Below the pieces are notes generated by a model. The model had not been told where the DNA came from, ran no database searches, and saw only the letters and a list, made by a program, of their open reading frames with translations. Below are positions 7,556 through 16,474 of a stretch of 64,000 nt of DNA, in pieces. How positions within the stretch are numbered: position 1 is the stretch's first letter; every line of letters begins with the position of its first letter. The DNA is from Miltoncostaea sp050249835 (GTDB lineage: Bacteria > Actinomycetota > Thermoleophilia > Miltoncostaeales > Miltoncostaeaceae): positions 1 to 64,000 of the forward strand of contig JBFWPT010000014.1 of assembly GCA_050249835.1 (NCBI GenBank). Direction: 5' to 3'. Made by a program: the position numbers and the translations under genes.

Positions 7556-8851
7556 TCAGACGGTGCTCGCGGCCCGCGCGCTGCACCGGACCCTCAGGAT
7601 CCGCGTGCCCCGCACCTCCTCCACCAGCAGGGACCAGCCCTCGGCCTCGACCACGTCGCCGTCGCGGGCCAGGCGGCCGAGGCGGCTGAAGACCAGGCCG
7701 CCGATGCTCGTCACGCCCTCCTCGCGCAGGTGCAGGCCGTGCTCATCCAGGTCCTCCAGGGAGACGTGACCACGGGCGAGGATCGACCCGTCGGCGCCGA
7801 CGACGATGTCCGGCTCCGGGTCGCGCTCGTCGCGGATCTCGCCCACGATCTCCTCCAGCACGTCCTCCAGGCTCACGACCCCGGCCAGCTCGCCGTACTC
7901 GTCGAGGACGACGGCCAGGGAGGCCCGCGCCTCGCGCATCCCGGTGAGCAGGATGTCCAGGGGCTGCGACTCGGGGACGAGGTGCACCGGCCCGGCGAGC
8001 TCGCCGATCGGGGTCCCGGGCGTCTCGACGTACCCGCGGCTGAGGGCGCTCAGGTGGACCAGGCCCGTCGGGTGCCCGGCCCCGTCGAGCACCGGGAACC
8101 GGCTGTGCGGGCTGCCGAGCACGCCGAGCAGGGCCTCGCGGGCGGGGCGGTCCGCGGGGATGGCGGTGACGGCGGGGGCCGGGCTCATCACCTGGCGCGC
8201 CGACGTCTCGTGGAGCTCCAGCACGCCTTCGATCATCCCGGCCTCCTCGGGGTCGAGGGTGCCGCCGCGCTCGCTGTCGGCCACGAGGCGCTGCAGATCC
8301 TCGGGGGTGAGGGCCATCTCGTGCTCCGAGGCGGGTTGCACGCCGAAGAGCCGCACCAGCCGCACACCGGCGCCGTTGAGCACGGCGATGACCGGGGCGA
8401 ACACCACCCGGAAGCCCTCCAGGGGGTAGGCGAGCCGGGTCGCGGTGGACTCGGCGCGCTGGATCGCGAGCGTCTTCGGGGCCAGCTCGCCGACGACGAC
8501 GTGGAGGATGGTGATGACCGTGAACGCGATCGCCCCCGCCGCGAACACGCCCGCGGCCTCGCCGGCGCCGACGCTCTCGAACAGCGGCTCCAGCACGCTC
8601 GCCACGGCCGGCTTGCCCAGCCAGCCGAGGCCGAGGGCGGTGACGGTGATGCCGAGCTGACAGGCCGCGAGGTAGCGGTCGATCTCGTGGGACTGGCGCG
8701 TCGCGAGCGCCGCGGAGCGCGATCCGCCGGCCGCCATCGCCTCCAGCCGCCCCACGCGGGCGCGCGCCAGCGCGAACTCCGCGGCGACGAAGAACCCCGT
8801 CGCGAGGATCAGGAAGACGACGGCGAGCAGGCCGACGATGGTGCCGGTCAT
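7556..8851 (-). CDS. CNNM/CorC-type membrane transporter (HlyC/CorC family, DUF21-CBS-CBS-TerC)
   Basis: Membrane protein of 431 residues of the CorB/CNNM family, linked to magnesium efflux or balance. The DUF21 membrane domain takes up residues 1-190 (VVFLILATGFFVAAEFALARARVGRLE at the N-terminus, QLGITVTALGLGWLGKPAV). Two CBS repeats follow (MSPAPAVTAIPADRPAREALLG and LVPESQPLDILLTGMREARASLAVVLDEYGELAGVVSLEDVLEEIVGEI). A CorC_HlyC domain ends the protein. The start overlaps the upstream MFS gene stop as ATGA, so the two are co-translated. Older 'hemolysin' naming for this family is misleading. Confidence 0.92.
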   Translation of the reverse strand: MTGTIVGLLAVVFLILATGFFVAAEFALARARVGRLEAMAAGGSRSAALATRQSHEIDRYLAACQLGITVTALGLGWLGKPAVASVLEPLFESVGAGEAAGVFAAGAIAFTVITILHVVVGELAPKTLAIQRAESTATRLAYPLEGFRVVFAPVIAVLNGAGVRLVRLFGVQPASEHEMALTPEDLQRLVADSERGGTLDPEEAGMIEGVLELHETSARQVMSPAPAVTAIPADRPAREALLGVLGSPHSRFPVLDGAGHPTGLVHLSALSRGYVETPGTPIGELAGPVHLVPESQPLDILLTGMREARASLAVVLDEYGELAGVVSLEDVLEEIVGEIRDERDPEPDIVVGADGSILARGHVSLEDLDEHGLHLREEGVTSIGGLVFSRLGRLARDGDVVEAEGWSLLVEEVRGTRILRVRCSARAASTV

Positions 8852-10230
8852 GGGCGGTGCACTCCTCGGGTGGTGTCCGTCCAGGGTACCGGCGCACCTC
8901 CCCGGCCCCGCGTCGACAGGGCGGCCGCCGTCGCCAGCGACGCCACCGCGGCCACCAGCAGCACCACGAAGCCGGTGCGGTACGCCCCCGAGGCGGCCAC
9001 GGCGCCGGCCACGCCCGTGGCGGCGATCCCCCCGGTGTAGCGCGAGGTCATGAAGACCCCGTTCGCCACCCCCACCATGTCCCGCGGCACCGACTCGGCG
9101 GCCGTCGTCTGCAGCGACGCGCCCGCCAGGCCCACCCCGACGCCGGCGACGCCCACGAGCACGGCGACCGCCCCGACGCCGGGGTCACCCGCCACCACGA
9201 CCAGGCCGGCGGTCGCCAGGACCGCAAGGGCCGCGCCCATCAGCACCGGCGCCCGCCGCCCCAGCACGTCGCCCAGGTGCCCGCCGATGGGCGACACGAC
9301 CATCATCCCCCCGGTCATGGCGCCGATCAGCAGGCCCGCCCCCGAGGGGCCCAGGTCCAGCTCGCGCTCGGCCAGCACCGGGACGATCAGCAGCAGCGCG
9401 TACATCACGAGGTTGTGGAGCAGGATCGTGGCGGTCGCGCCCACGTAGGGACGGCGCCGGAAGAGGTCGAGGGCCACGAACGGCTGGGGCGCGCGTCGTT
9501 CGGCCGCGACGAACAGTCCCAGGCAGGCGGCGGCGACGAGCGTGGCGGGCACCCAGAGCGCCGGGCCGTCGGGCGCCAGGACGAGCGCGGCGACCACCGC
9601 GCCCACGAACCCCGTGAAGGCCGCCGCGCCGCGCACGTCGAAGCCGGAGCCGCGAAGCGCGCAGCGCGGCGCGTCGAAGGGGAGCGATCGCAGCGCCAGG
9701 GCGACGGCCACGATGCCCGCCGGGATGTTGACGAGGAAGATCGCCCGCCAGCCGCCCGCCGCCACGAGGCCGCCGCCGAGCACCGGGCCGATCGCCGCCC
9801 CGAGCCCCATCACGGTCCCGAACCAGCCGAAGGCCCGGCCCCGGCTGCGCGCGGGGACGATGTCCTGCAGCAGCGCCACGACGCTCGGCGTCATGAGGCC
9901 GCCGCAGAGCGCCTGGCACATGCGCAGCGCGACGAGCACCCCGAACCATGGCGCGGCGGCCGCGAGCGCGGAGGCGGCGAGGAAGGCGCCGAGCCCGATG
10001 AGGAAGGTGCGCCGGTGGCCGAGGGCGTCGCCGATGCGCCCGCCCACGGGCTGGGCGAGCGCCATCACCACGAGGTAGCCGGCCACGAGCCAGGTGCCCG
10101 CGCCCTCCGACACGCCGAGGTCCTCCTCGATGTCGAGGAGGGCCACGGCGATCATCGTGGAGTTGAGCGGGACGAGGGCGGCCGCGGCGCAGAGGCCCGC
10201 CGCCGCCCACGGCCCGCCACGGGGCGTCAC
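8848..10230 (-). CDS. MFS transporter, DHA2-like drug:H+ antiporter
   Basis: Major facilitator protein of 460 residues with about 14 hydrophobic segments. It has the DHA2 helix-1 signature (PLNSTMIAVALLDIEEDLG), a motif A loop (GGRIGDALGHRRTFLIG) and a motif C-type helix (GLGAAIGPVLGGGLVAAGGWRAIFLVNIPAG). Family members export drugs or metabolites by proton antiport. It starts 13 bases after the stop of the PEP-utilising-enzyme gene, so drug modification and export genes may be one operon. The exact substrate is unknown. Confidence 0.9.
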   Translation of the reverse strand: MTPRGGPWAAAGLCAAAALVPLNSTMIAVALLDIEEDLGVSEGAGTWLVAGYLVVMALAQPVGGRIGDALGHRRTFLIGLGAFLAASALAAAAPWFGVLVALRMCQALCGGLMTPSVVALLQDIVPARSRGRAFGWFGTVMGLGAAIGPVLGGGLVAAGGWRAIFLVNIPAGIVAVALALRSLPFDAPRCALRGSGFDVRGAAAFTGFVGAVVAALVLAPDGPALWVPATLVAAACLGLFVAAERRAPQPFVALDLFRRRPYVGATATILLHNLVMYALLLIVPVLAERELDLGPSGAGLLIGAMTGGMMVVSPIGGHLGDVLGRRAPVLMGAALAVLATAGLVVVAGDPGVGAVAVLVGVAGVGVGLAGASLQTTAAESVPRDMVGVANGVFMTSRYTGGIAATGVAGAVAASGAYRTGFVVLLVAAVASLATAAALSTRGRGGAPVPWTDTTRGVHRP

Positions 10231-10243
10231 ACCGGGGTCGCCG

Positions 10244-11875
10244 TCAGGCGATGAGCACCTCGCCCGCGTCGCCGTCCACGGTGATCCGGGCGCCGTCCTC
10301 GATCACCGCCGTCGCGATCTTCGTCCCCATGACCGCCGGGATGGCGTACTCGCGGGCCACGATCGCGCCGTGGGCGAGGACGCCGCCCGTGTCGGTCACG
10401 AGCCCGGCGATCGAGGCGAACACCGGCGTCCAGGACGGCGTCGTCGAGCGGCACACCAGGATCTCGCCCGGCTGCACCCGGTGCAGCTCGTCCACGGACC
10501 GCACCACGCGCGCGACGCCCTCCACCCGGCCGCGCGACCCGGCCGACCCGGTCAGGACGCGGTCCTCCATCACGGGCGGCCCGGGGGTCCCGAAGAACTT
10601 GACGAGACCCGGGTCCATCGGGGCGTCCGGGTCGGGCGGCGTGCCGATGAGCGGCGGCGCCTCCAGCAGGCTGTCGTCGGCGAACCGGCGGCGCCCGTCG
10701 GCCGCCGGCCCCCGCATGTCCGCCCCGGCGAGCCCGGCGCGGAGCGCGGGGAAGTCGAGGAACCAGACGTCATCGACGTCGGCCAGCCGGCCCGCGCCGG
10801 CGAGGGCCGTGGCCGCCCGCTTCACGGCCCGCCGGGTGGCCCCGGCGAACGACCGCTGGTCGATGTAGTAGGAGTGGTCCTCCTCCAGCGGCCATGCGGC
10901 GCGGGCCGCGGCGAGTGCGTTCTCGAACGCGACCGAGAGACCCGGGTCGGTGATGCGCGCCCGGGCTCCCGCGAGCAGGGTCTCGGCCTCCGCCTGCAGG
11001 CGCGCCCGCTGCCCCTCGGGGTCGGCGGTGTCCGCGCTGAGGTACCGGCGCAGGTTCTCGATGGCGAACGACGGCTCCTCGATCCACGTGGGCGCCGCCA
11101 GCTCGAGCTCCTGCGCGCGGTTGCCGTACTCGGTCAGGAAGGCCTCGAAGCGCTCGCGCCACTCCCGGCCCTCCGGGCTGCGGTCGAGCGCGTCCAGCGC
11201 GTCCGCCGCCGGCCCCGCGGCCAGCGCCTCGGCGACGGCGGGGACGGCCCGCGCCTCCCCGGCGAGATCCCACAGCGCCCGGTCCGTCTCGAGGCTCTTG
11301 TTGGGGATCCCCTGCAGGCAGCGGTAGGGCTCCATCTCCTCCGTCGTCCCGGTCACCTGGACGTAGATGTCCGAGAAACGCTCGCCCGCGGCGAGCTTCG
11401 GGAAGACCGTGAGGAAGTGGAGCCTCCAGATCTCGATGGAGATCTCCAGGAGCCGGTCGAGCGCGGCGGTCGCCGACGGGCCGTCGCCGGAGAAGTCGAG
11501 GGCGTCGATCTCCTCGGTCAGCCGCACCAGGGCCGGGACGTATTCCTCGTGCCAGCGCCGGCCCAGGTTGTCCATGTGGTCGCCCATCACGGGCATGTGT
11601 GCCGCGATCCGCTCCCCCATGGCCTCCGGTGCGACCGCGGGCACCGGGCAGATGTAGATCCACGAGTTGAACGCCGCCTGGCGCAGGGTGGCGATGGGAG
11701 AGACGAGCGTCTCGCAGGCGATCGCCGTGCCCGGCTCGAGGCACCGGATGAGGAAGTCCGCCGACAGGGGCGTGACGGGCGCCGGGAAGTGCATCGGGTC
11801 CCGGGCCCACGTGAGCGCCGCGTCCGCGGGGTCGCTCCAGGCGACCGGGAACTCGGCGGAGGTCTCGGTGGTCAT
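10244..11875 (-). CDS. PEP-utilising enzyme, C-terminal part (rifampin phosphotransferase-like RD plus His domain)
   Basis: Protein of 543 residues carrying the swivelling phosphohistidine domain at its C-terminus (GEILVCRSTTPSWTPVFASI, then TDTGGVLAHGAIVAREYAIPAVMG with the catalytic His). The first ~430 residues are the helical part that in rifampin phosphotransferase binds the drug and in PEP synthase-like enzymes joins the two active domains. It lacks the ATP-grasp domain, which is encoded by the next gene upstream (11889-12770). Together they would make one split ATP-dependent dikinase. Rifampin is only one possible acceptor; other metabolites are possible. Confidence 0.82.
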   Translation of the reverse strand: MTTETSAEFPVAWSDPADAALTWARDPMHFPAPVTPLSADFLIRCLEPGTAIACETLVSPIATLRQAAFNSWIYICPVPAVAPEAMGERIAAHMPVMGDHMDNLGRRWHEEYVPALVRLTEEIDALDFSGDGPSATAALDRLLEISIEIWRLHFLTVFPKLAAGERFSDIYVQVTGTTEEMEPYRCLQGIPNKSLETDRALWDLAGEARAVPAVAEALAAGPAADALDALDRSPEGREWRERFEAFLTEYGNRAQELELAAPTWIEEPSFAIENLRRYLSADTADPEGQRARLQAEAETLLAGARARITDPGLSVAFENALAAARAAWPLEEDHSYYIDQRSFAGATRRAVKRAATALAGAGRLADVDDVWFLDFPALRAGLAGADMRGPAADGRRRFADDSLLEAPPLIGTPPDPDAPMDPGLVKFFGTPGPPVMEDRVLTGSAGSRGRVEGVARVVRSVDELHRVQPGEILVCRSTTPSWTPVFASIAGLVTDTGGVLAHGAIVAREYAIPAVMGTKIATAVIEDGARITVDGDAGEVLIA

Positions 11876-11888
11876 GGTGCCCCCTCGG

Positions 11889-12770
11889 TCAGTGGTGGGA
11901 GGCGGGCGCCGGGCCCGCCAGGGCGGTCATCGGGCGACATTGGAGCCACACGACCCGCCCGTCGACGACGCTGAACTCGCAATCCGCCGGCAGGCCGAGC
12001 TCGCGCTCGCAGCGCAGCAGGCCGTCGTGCACCGCGGCCAGCAGGCCGTCGTCCATGACGCGCGCCTCCCGGCGGTCCTCCGGCACGGGCACCTCGGCCG
12101 GACCGCCGGGGCCCATCACCAGCATCACGTCCTTCCATCCGGCGTCGAAGCGCAGCAGCCGGCCGTCGTCCCGGGCCAGCCGGTAGTCGTCCGGCGTCAC
12201 GAGCCCGCTCACCAGCAGCTCGCCGAGCCCCCAGGTCGCGTTGACGACGAACGTGCCGGGGTCCCCGGTCACCGGGTCGCGGCTCATCGCCACCCCCGAC
12301 GCCTCGCCGCCCGCCAGGCGCTGCACGATGACCGCCATCTCCACGGGGTCGGTGTGGCCGCGGTGGGCGCGGTACGCCTGGGCGCGGGCGTCGGCGGCGG
12401 ACTCCCAGCAGGCGTGGATCGCGTCGAGGGCCTCCTCGGGCCCGCGCACGCCGAGGCGGGTGAGGAACTGACCGGCGTGGGAGTGCTCGGCGCCGTCCTC
12501 GGCCGTCGCCGACGAGCGCACCGCGAGCGGCGCGTCCCCCATCGCCTCCACCAGGGAGGCCACGTGGACGGCCAGGCCGTCCGCCATCCGCCCCGCGCCG
12601 GCCGTGGCGTCCCGGTGGGCCGCGGTCGTGACGACGAACCCCTCCGGCGCCGGCAGCGCGGCCCGCGCCAGCACCGCGAAGCCGCGCGCCTTCCCCCCGA
12701 TGAGCCCCGGGTCGGCGTCGCCCGCGGCCGCCAAGGCGATCACATGGCTGGTGACATCGGTCACGTTCAC
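11889..12770 (-). CDS. PEP/pyruvate-binding (ATP-grasp) subunit of a split PEP-synthase/rifampin-phosphotransferase-like enzyme
   Basis: Protein of 293 residues equal to the N-terminal ATP-binding domain of PEP synthase and rifampin phosphotransferase. Motifs seen: IGGKARGFAVLARAALPAPEGFVVTT (25-50), LAVRSSATAEDGAEHSHAGQF (about 95-115), VIVQRLAGGEASGVAMSRDPVTGD, and the terminal VWLQCRPMTAL, which is the natural end of the domain. The partner gene with the His domain follows after 13 bases. The start is GTG 12770, with GTG 12764 as an alternative and no clear Shine-Dalgarno sequence. It is divergent from a TetR gene, a common arrangement for drug-response genes. Confidence 0.83.
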   Translation of the reverse strand: MNVTDVTSHVIALAAAGDADPGLIGGKARGFAVLARAALPAPEGFVVTTAAHRDATAGAGRMADGLAVHVASLVEAMGDAPLAVRSSATAEDGAEHSHAGQFLTRLGVRGPEEALDAIHACWESAADARAQAYRAHRGHTDPVEMAVIVQRLAGGEASGVAMSRDPVTGDPGTFVVNATWGLGELLVSGLVTPDDYRLARDDGRLLRFDAGWKDVMLVMGPGGPAEVPVPEDRREARVMDDGLLAAVHDGLLRCERELGLPADCEFSVVDGRVVWLQCRPMTALAGPAPASHH

Positions 12771-12846
12771 AGGAACGTAACACCGAGGGGGGTTTGAAAG
12801 GAACAGCCGATGGGCAGCGGTTTATGAACTGTGATTCACTAACTGC
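12771..12846. promoter_or_regulatory. Divergent promoter/operator region between the PEP-enzyme operon and tetR-like gene
   Basis: Seventy-six bases that are richer in A+T than the surroundings and shared by both transcripts. A GTGATTCAC palindrome (about 12831-12839) sits just before the TetR GTG, a likely place for the TetR-type protein to bind and control both directions. The operator role is inferred from position only. Confidence 0.45.
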
Positions 12847-13422
12847 GTGGCCCGCCCCCGTACCATCACCGACGACCGGCTCCTGGCCGCCGCGGCCGCG
12901 GCCATCGGGCGCCGGGGGCCAGGATTCACGCTCGCCGACGTCGGGCGCGAGGCCGGCGTCGCGGCCGCCACGCTCGTCCAGCGCTTCGGGTCGAAGCAGG
13001 AGATGCTGCTCGCCCTCGCGGAGCACGGCACCGAGGCCGGGATCCTCGCCATGAGGAGGGCCGCGGCCGCCGCGCCCCCGGGCCGCGCCGCCGTGCTCGC
13101 CGCGCTGCAGGCCGCGGCGGCCGGCCTCGACGACCCGGCCACCGCTCCGAACCACCTCGCCCAGCTCGGCGCCGACCTCGCCGACCCCGCCCTGCGCGAC
13201 GCCGTGCGCGCCGACCAGGACGCCACGCGCGCGGAGCTCGCGCGCCTGCTGGACGGGGCGCCGGGCCTCGGCGGCGCGCCCCCGGCACCGGAGGCGGCCG
13301 CCGTGCTGCTCGCTCTCTGGAACGGGACCCTGCTCGGCTGGTCCCTCGCCCCCGACGGCCCCCTCGCCGGCCGCATCGACCATGCGGCCGGGACCCTCCT
13401 CGACGGATGGAGCACCCCGTGA
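12847..13422 (+). CDS. TetR family transcriptional regulator
   Basis: Repressor-type protein of 191 residues. The N-terminal HTH is seen in ITDDRLLAAAAAAIGRRGPGFTLADVGREAGVAAATLVQRFGSKQEMLLA (6-55). The rest is a helical ligand-binding domain with no recognisable class. The start is GTG 12847, only a few bases after the palindrome, so the mRNA leader is very short. Its gene overlaps the downstream SDR gene as GTGA, so regulator and SDR are co-expressed. The divergent PEP-enzyme/MFS operon is the probable second target (inference). Confidence 0.9.
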   Translation: MARPRTITDDRLLAAAAAAIGRRGPGFTLADVGREAGVAAATLVQRFGSKQEMLLALAEHGTEAGILAMRRAAAAAPPGRAAVLAALQAAAAGLDDPATAPNHLAQLGADLADPALRDAVRADQDATRAELARLLDGAPGLGGAPPAPEAAAVLLALWNGTLLGWSLAPDGPLAGRIDHAAGTLLDGWSTP

Positions 13423-14321
13423 CCGACCCCCGCGTCGCCGTCGTCGCCGGCGCCACCCGCGGCGCCGGCCGCGCCATCGCCGTGGCCCTCGGCGGCCTCG
13501 GCATGACCGTCCACTGCACGGGGCGCTCCACGCGCGCCGGCCGCTCCGAGATGGACCGGGCGGAGACGATCGAGGAGACGGCCGAGCTGGTGACCGCGGC
13601 GGGCGGCACCGGCGTCGCGACCCGCTGCGACCACTCCGACCCGGCCGACGTGGCGGCCCTGCGCGCCCGCCTGGAGCGGGAGGGCGGGCGCCTCGACGTC
13701 CTGGTCGTCGACATCTGGGGCGGCGACGGCCTCGTCCAATGGGGCGTCCCGTTCTGGGAGCAGGACCTGGACCGTTCGCTCCACGTCGTGCGCAACGGCC
13801 TGGAGACGCACCTCATCACCGCCCACACGCTCGCCCCCCTGCTCGTCGCGGGCGGCGGGGGCCTGCTGGTGGAGATGACCGACGGCGTGTCCGACGACTA
13901 CCGCGGCGCCTACTACTACGACCTCGTGAAGGGCGCGATCATCCGGCTCGCCCGGGCGCAGGCCGCCGAGCTCGGGCCCCGCGGCGTCACGGCGCTGGCG
14001 CTCACCCCCGGCTTCCTGCGCTCGGAGGCCATGCTCGACCACTTCGGCGTCACCGAGGCGACCTGGCGCGACGGGATCGCCGAGGACCCCCACTTCGCCA
14101 TCTCCGAGAGCCCCGCCTACGTCGGGGCGGCGGTGGCGGCGCTCGCCTCCGACCCTGACGTCGCCCGCCACGCCGGGAGGCCGCTGTCCTCCTGGGCCCT
14201 CGCCCGCGAGTACGGCTTCGCCGACGCCGACGGCTCGCGCCCCGACTGGGGGCGCTGGTTCGCGGACGTCGTGGAGCCGGGGCGCGACCCCCTGGCGGCG
14301 GACCCGGCCGGCTACCGCTGA
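13419..14321 (+). CDS. SDR family oxidoreductase
   Basis: Short-chain dehydrogenase of about 300 residues. The cofactor motif is AGATRGAGRAIAVALGGLG near the N-terminus, and the catalytic YxxxK appears as YYYDLVKGAI at about residue 168. The usual NNAG is replaced by VVDIWGG, typical of a divergent branch. I chose GTG 13419 because it overlaps the TetR stop as GTGA and has GGAG six bases upstream; ATG 13407 would add four residues. The C-terminal region (ALAREYGFADADGSRPDWGRWF) is longer than in classical SDRs. Substrate unknown. Confidence 0.86.
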   Translation: MTDPRVAVVAGATRGAGRAIAVALGGLGMTVHCTGRSTRAGRSEMDRAETIEETAELVTAAGGTGVATRCDHSDPADVAALRARLEREGGRLDVLVVDIWGGDGLVQWGVPFWEQDLDRSLHVVRNGLETHLITAHTLAPLLVAGGGGLLVEMTDGVSDDYRGAYYYDLVKGAIIRLARAQAAELGPRGVTALALTPGFLRSEAMLDHFGVTEATWRDGIAEDPHFAISESPAYVGAAVAALASDPDVARHAGRPLSSWALAREYGFADADGSRPDWGRWFADVVEPGRDPLAADPAGYR

Positions 14322-14340
14322 GCGGCCCGGCCGGCGCGGC

Positions 14341-14787
14341 CTACTGGACGGCGAACTCCGTGTAGTAGACCTCGAGGATCTTCAGCTCGGTCTGCTTGTT
14401 GACCCGGGCGACGATCGCCTTCTTCACGCTCTCGCGGCCCGCGACGGAGGTGAGCTGGGCGCTCGTGTGCGACTGGATGGTGGAGATGACGATGTCGCGC
14501 AGCTCCGAGTCGTCCTCCACCTCGGCCGGCTTCTCGCCCTTGGGCGGCAGGATCTCCCCCGCCGACAGCTCGGAGAAGCGCATGGCGATGCCCACCTTGG
14601 CGAAGTGCGGGGTGTCGCCGGCGTCGGCGAGGTTCACCACGAACGGCTCGGCCATGGTGTAGACGGGGCCCGGCTTCTTCGCCAGGGCCTTCTCGTCCAC
14701 GGGGGCGGGGGCCAGGATGGTCATCTTCGCCGCGATCCCCAGCACGATCAGGAGCACGGGGGCGAGGATCATGATCTTCTTCTTCAC
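14341..14787 (-). CDS. fliL: Flagellar basal-body-associated protein FliL
   Basis: Single-pass inner membrane protein of 148 residues that sits near the stators and supports motor torque. It has a short cytoplasmic KKK start, one membrane helix (IMILAPVLLIVLGIAAKMTIL, 5-25) and a FliL domain (EPFVVNLADAGDTPHFAKVGIAMRF; ELRDIVISTIQSHTSAQLTSVAGRESVKKAIVARVN; LEVYYTEFAVQ at the end). It follows motB by 24 bases in the flbD-motA-motB-fliL unit and is the last flagellar gene before the unrelated block. Confidence 0.94.
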   Translation of the reverse strand: MKKKIMILAPVLLIVLGIAAKMTILAPAPVDEKALAKKPGPVYTMAEPFVVNLADAGDTPHFAKVGIAMRFSELSAGEILPPKGEKPAEVEDDSELRDIVISTIQSHTSAQLTSVAGRESVKKAIVARVNKQTELKILEVYYTEFAVQ

Positions 14788-14811
14788 TGCTGTGCTCCTG
14801 CGTGGGTCGGG

Positions 14812-15630
14812 TCAGCCACCGAGGGCCTCGGCGGGGGACTGGTTCGGGGCGCCCTGCAGGCGCAGCACGTAGATCTCGACGCGGCGGTTGTCGGACCGGC
14901 CCGCCGCGGTGCCGTTGTCGGCGACCGGCCGGGTGTCGCCATAGGCGGCTCCCTGCAGGCGGCCGTCGGGGACGCCGGCGGCGGCGAGGGTGCGCACGAC
15001 CGCGCTCGCGCGGATGGCGGACAGGTCCCAGTTGGACGGGAACTGCGCCGTGGCGATCGGCGTGTCGTCCGTGTGGCCCTCCACCCGGATCGGGTTCGGC
15101 AGGCCGCGCAGCGACGACGCGATGGGCGCGAGGATGCGCGCCCCCTCGGCCTTCAGCACCGCCTGGCCCGGGTCGAACAGCACGCCGTCGGTCTCGAGGC
15201 GCACGCCCAGGCCGCGCTCGGTGACCTCCAGCCGCACGCTGTCCGCGAGGCCGGCCTCCTCCAGCTTCTTGCTGATCGCCTCGCCGGCCTTCTCGAGCTG
15301 GGCCGTCTCCAGGATCTGGCCCGGGGAGGCCTGCGTCAGGTTGATGCCGCCCACCGAGGGGACCTCGGGGGCGATCTGGCTGGTGGGGGTGTCCACCACC
15401 GGCGACGGAGTGCCCGCGCTGGACGTCAGGACGCTCGGGCCCCCGGAGGTGAGGCCGCTGTTGAACGCGTCCTGGAGGCTCTCCTTGAGGATCTCGAACT
15501 TGCTCGTGTTCACCACGGAGATCGAGAAGAGCACCATGAAGAGCACGAACATCAGGGTGAGCACGTCGGCGTAGGTGATCAGCCAGCGCTCGTCCGGGTG
15601 CTCCTCGTGCCGGACCTTCTTCTTCGCCAC
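14812..15630 (-). CDS. motB: Flagellar motor stator protein MotB
   Basis: Stator subunit of 272 residues that anchors MotA to peptidoglycan. The N-terminal membrane helix contains the proton-carrying Asp in ITYADVLTLMFVLFMVLFSISV (18-39). A variable linker and plug region follow, then an OmpA-like peptidoglycan-binding domain (VRLEVTERGLGVRLETDGVLFDPG; IRVEGHTDDTPIATAQFPSNWDLSAIRASAV; YGDTRPVADN; SDNRRVEIYVLR). It starts 2 bases after the motA stop. The extra Ser/Thr/Pro segment at 60-95 is longer than in many MotB proteins. Confidence 0.94.
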   Translation of the reverse strand: MAKKKVRHEEHPDERWLITYADVLTLMFVLFMVLFSISVVNTSKFEILKESLQDAFNSGLTSGGPSVLTSSAGTPSPVVDTPTSQIAPEVPSVGGINLTQASPGQILETAQLEKAGEAISKKLEEAGLADSVRLEVTERGLGVRLETDGVLFDPGQAVLKAEGARILAPIASSLRGLPNPIRVEGHTDDTPIATAQFPSNWDLSAIRASAVVRTLAAAGVPDGRLQGAAYGDTRPVADNGTAAGRSDNRRVEIYVLRLQGAPNQSPAEALGG

Positions 15631-15632
15631 GG

Positions 15633-16454
15633 CTACGCGGCCTCGGCCACGGGCTCGCGCGCCCCGGCGCCGGCGCCGGCCCCGGCGCCCTGCTCCTCGC
15701 CGTCCAGCTCACGGTCCGCGGGCGGGAGGAAGCTCCAGAGCTTCTCGGCCAGGATGCGCGGGTTGTCGCCGCTCTGGATGGAGAGGACGCCCTCGATCAT
15801 CAGCAGGCGCTCCGCCGACTCCTGGGCGGTCATCTTCTTGAGGGCGTTCGCGATCGGCAGGTAGACCACGTTCGCGGCGGCCACCCCGTAGAAGGTGGCG
15901 AGGAAGGCCGCGGAGATGGCCGGGCCGAGCGAGTCCGGCTCGTCGAGGTGCTGGAGCACCGACACGAGCGAGAGCACCGTCGCCAGGATCCCGATCGTCG
16001 GGGCGAACGCGCCGCCCTGCTTGAACATGTCCTGGTTGCGGTGGTGCCGCTCCTCCATCGCGTCGAGCTCGGTCTCGAGGATGTCCTTGACCAGCTCGGG
16101 GTCGGTGCCGTCCACCACGAGGCGGACGCCCTTGCCGAGGAAGGGGTCGTCGACCTGCTTGGCGTCCTCCTCGAGGACCAGCAGGCCCTCGCGGCGCGCC
16201 TTCTCGCTGAAGCCGACGAGCGTCCGGATCGTCTCGGGGCGGTTGTCGGCCCGCTCCTTCAGGGACAGCATCGTCAGCTTGATCATCGAGATCGTCTCCT
16301 TCATGCCGAAGGAGGCGATCAGGACGCAGGTGGTGCCGCCCATCACCATGAGGAAGGCCGGCGGCGAGATGATCCCGCCGATGGACCCGCCCTTCATCAG
16401 CATCCCGAGGACGATGAAGACCCAGGCCCCGACCAGTCCGATGAGCGGCGACAT
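15633..16454 (-). CDS. motA: Flagellar motor stator protein MotA
   Basis: Stator subunit of 273 residues with four membrane segments (LIGLVGAWVFIVLGMLM; IISPPAFLMVMGGTTCVLIASFG; FAPTIGILATVLSLVSVLQHL; ISAAFLATFYGVAAANVVYLPIANAL). The family GGAFAPTIGILATV and AFLATFYGV motifs are intact, and the cytoplasmic loop carries the charged residues that touch FliG. It lies 20 bases after flbD and is co-transcribed with motB and fliL from the flagellar promoter upstream of flbD. MotAB stators of this type normally use protons. Confidence 0.95.
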   Translation of the reverse strand: MSPLIGLVGAWVFIVLGMLMKGGSIGGIISPPAFLMVMGGTTCVLIASFGMKETISMIKLTMLSLKERADNRPETIRTLVGFSEKARREGLLVLEEDAKQVDDPFLGKGVRLVVDGTDPELVKDILETELDAMEERHHRNQDMFKQGGAFAPTIGILATVLSLVSVLQHLDEPDSLGPAISAAFLATFYGVAAANVVYLPIANALKKMTAQESAERLLMIEGVLSIQSGDNPRILAEKLWSFLPPADRELDGEEQGAGAGAGAGAREPVAEAA

Positions 16455-16474
16455 CCCTCAGGTACCCCCGTCGA

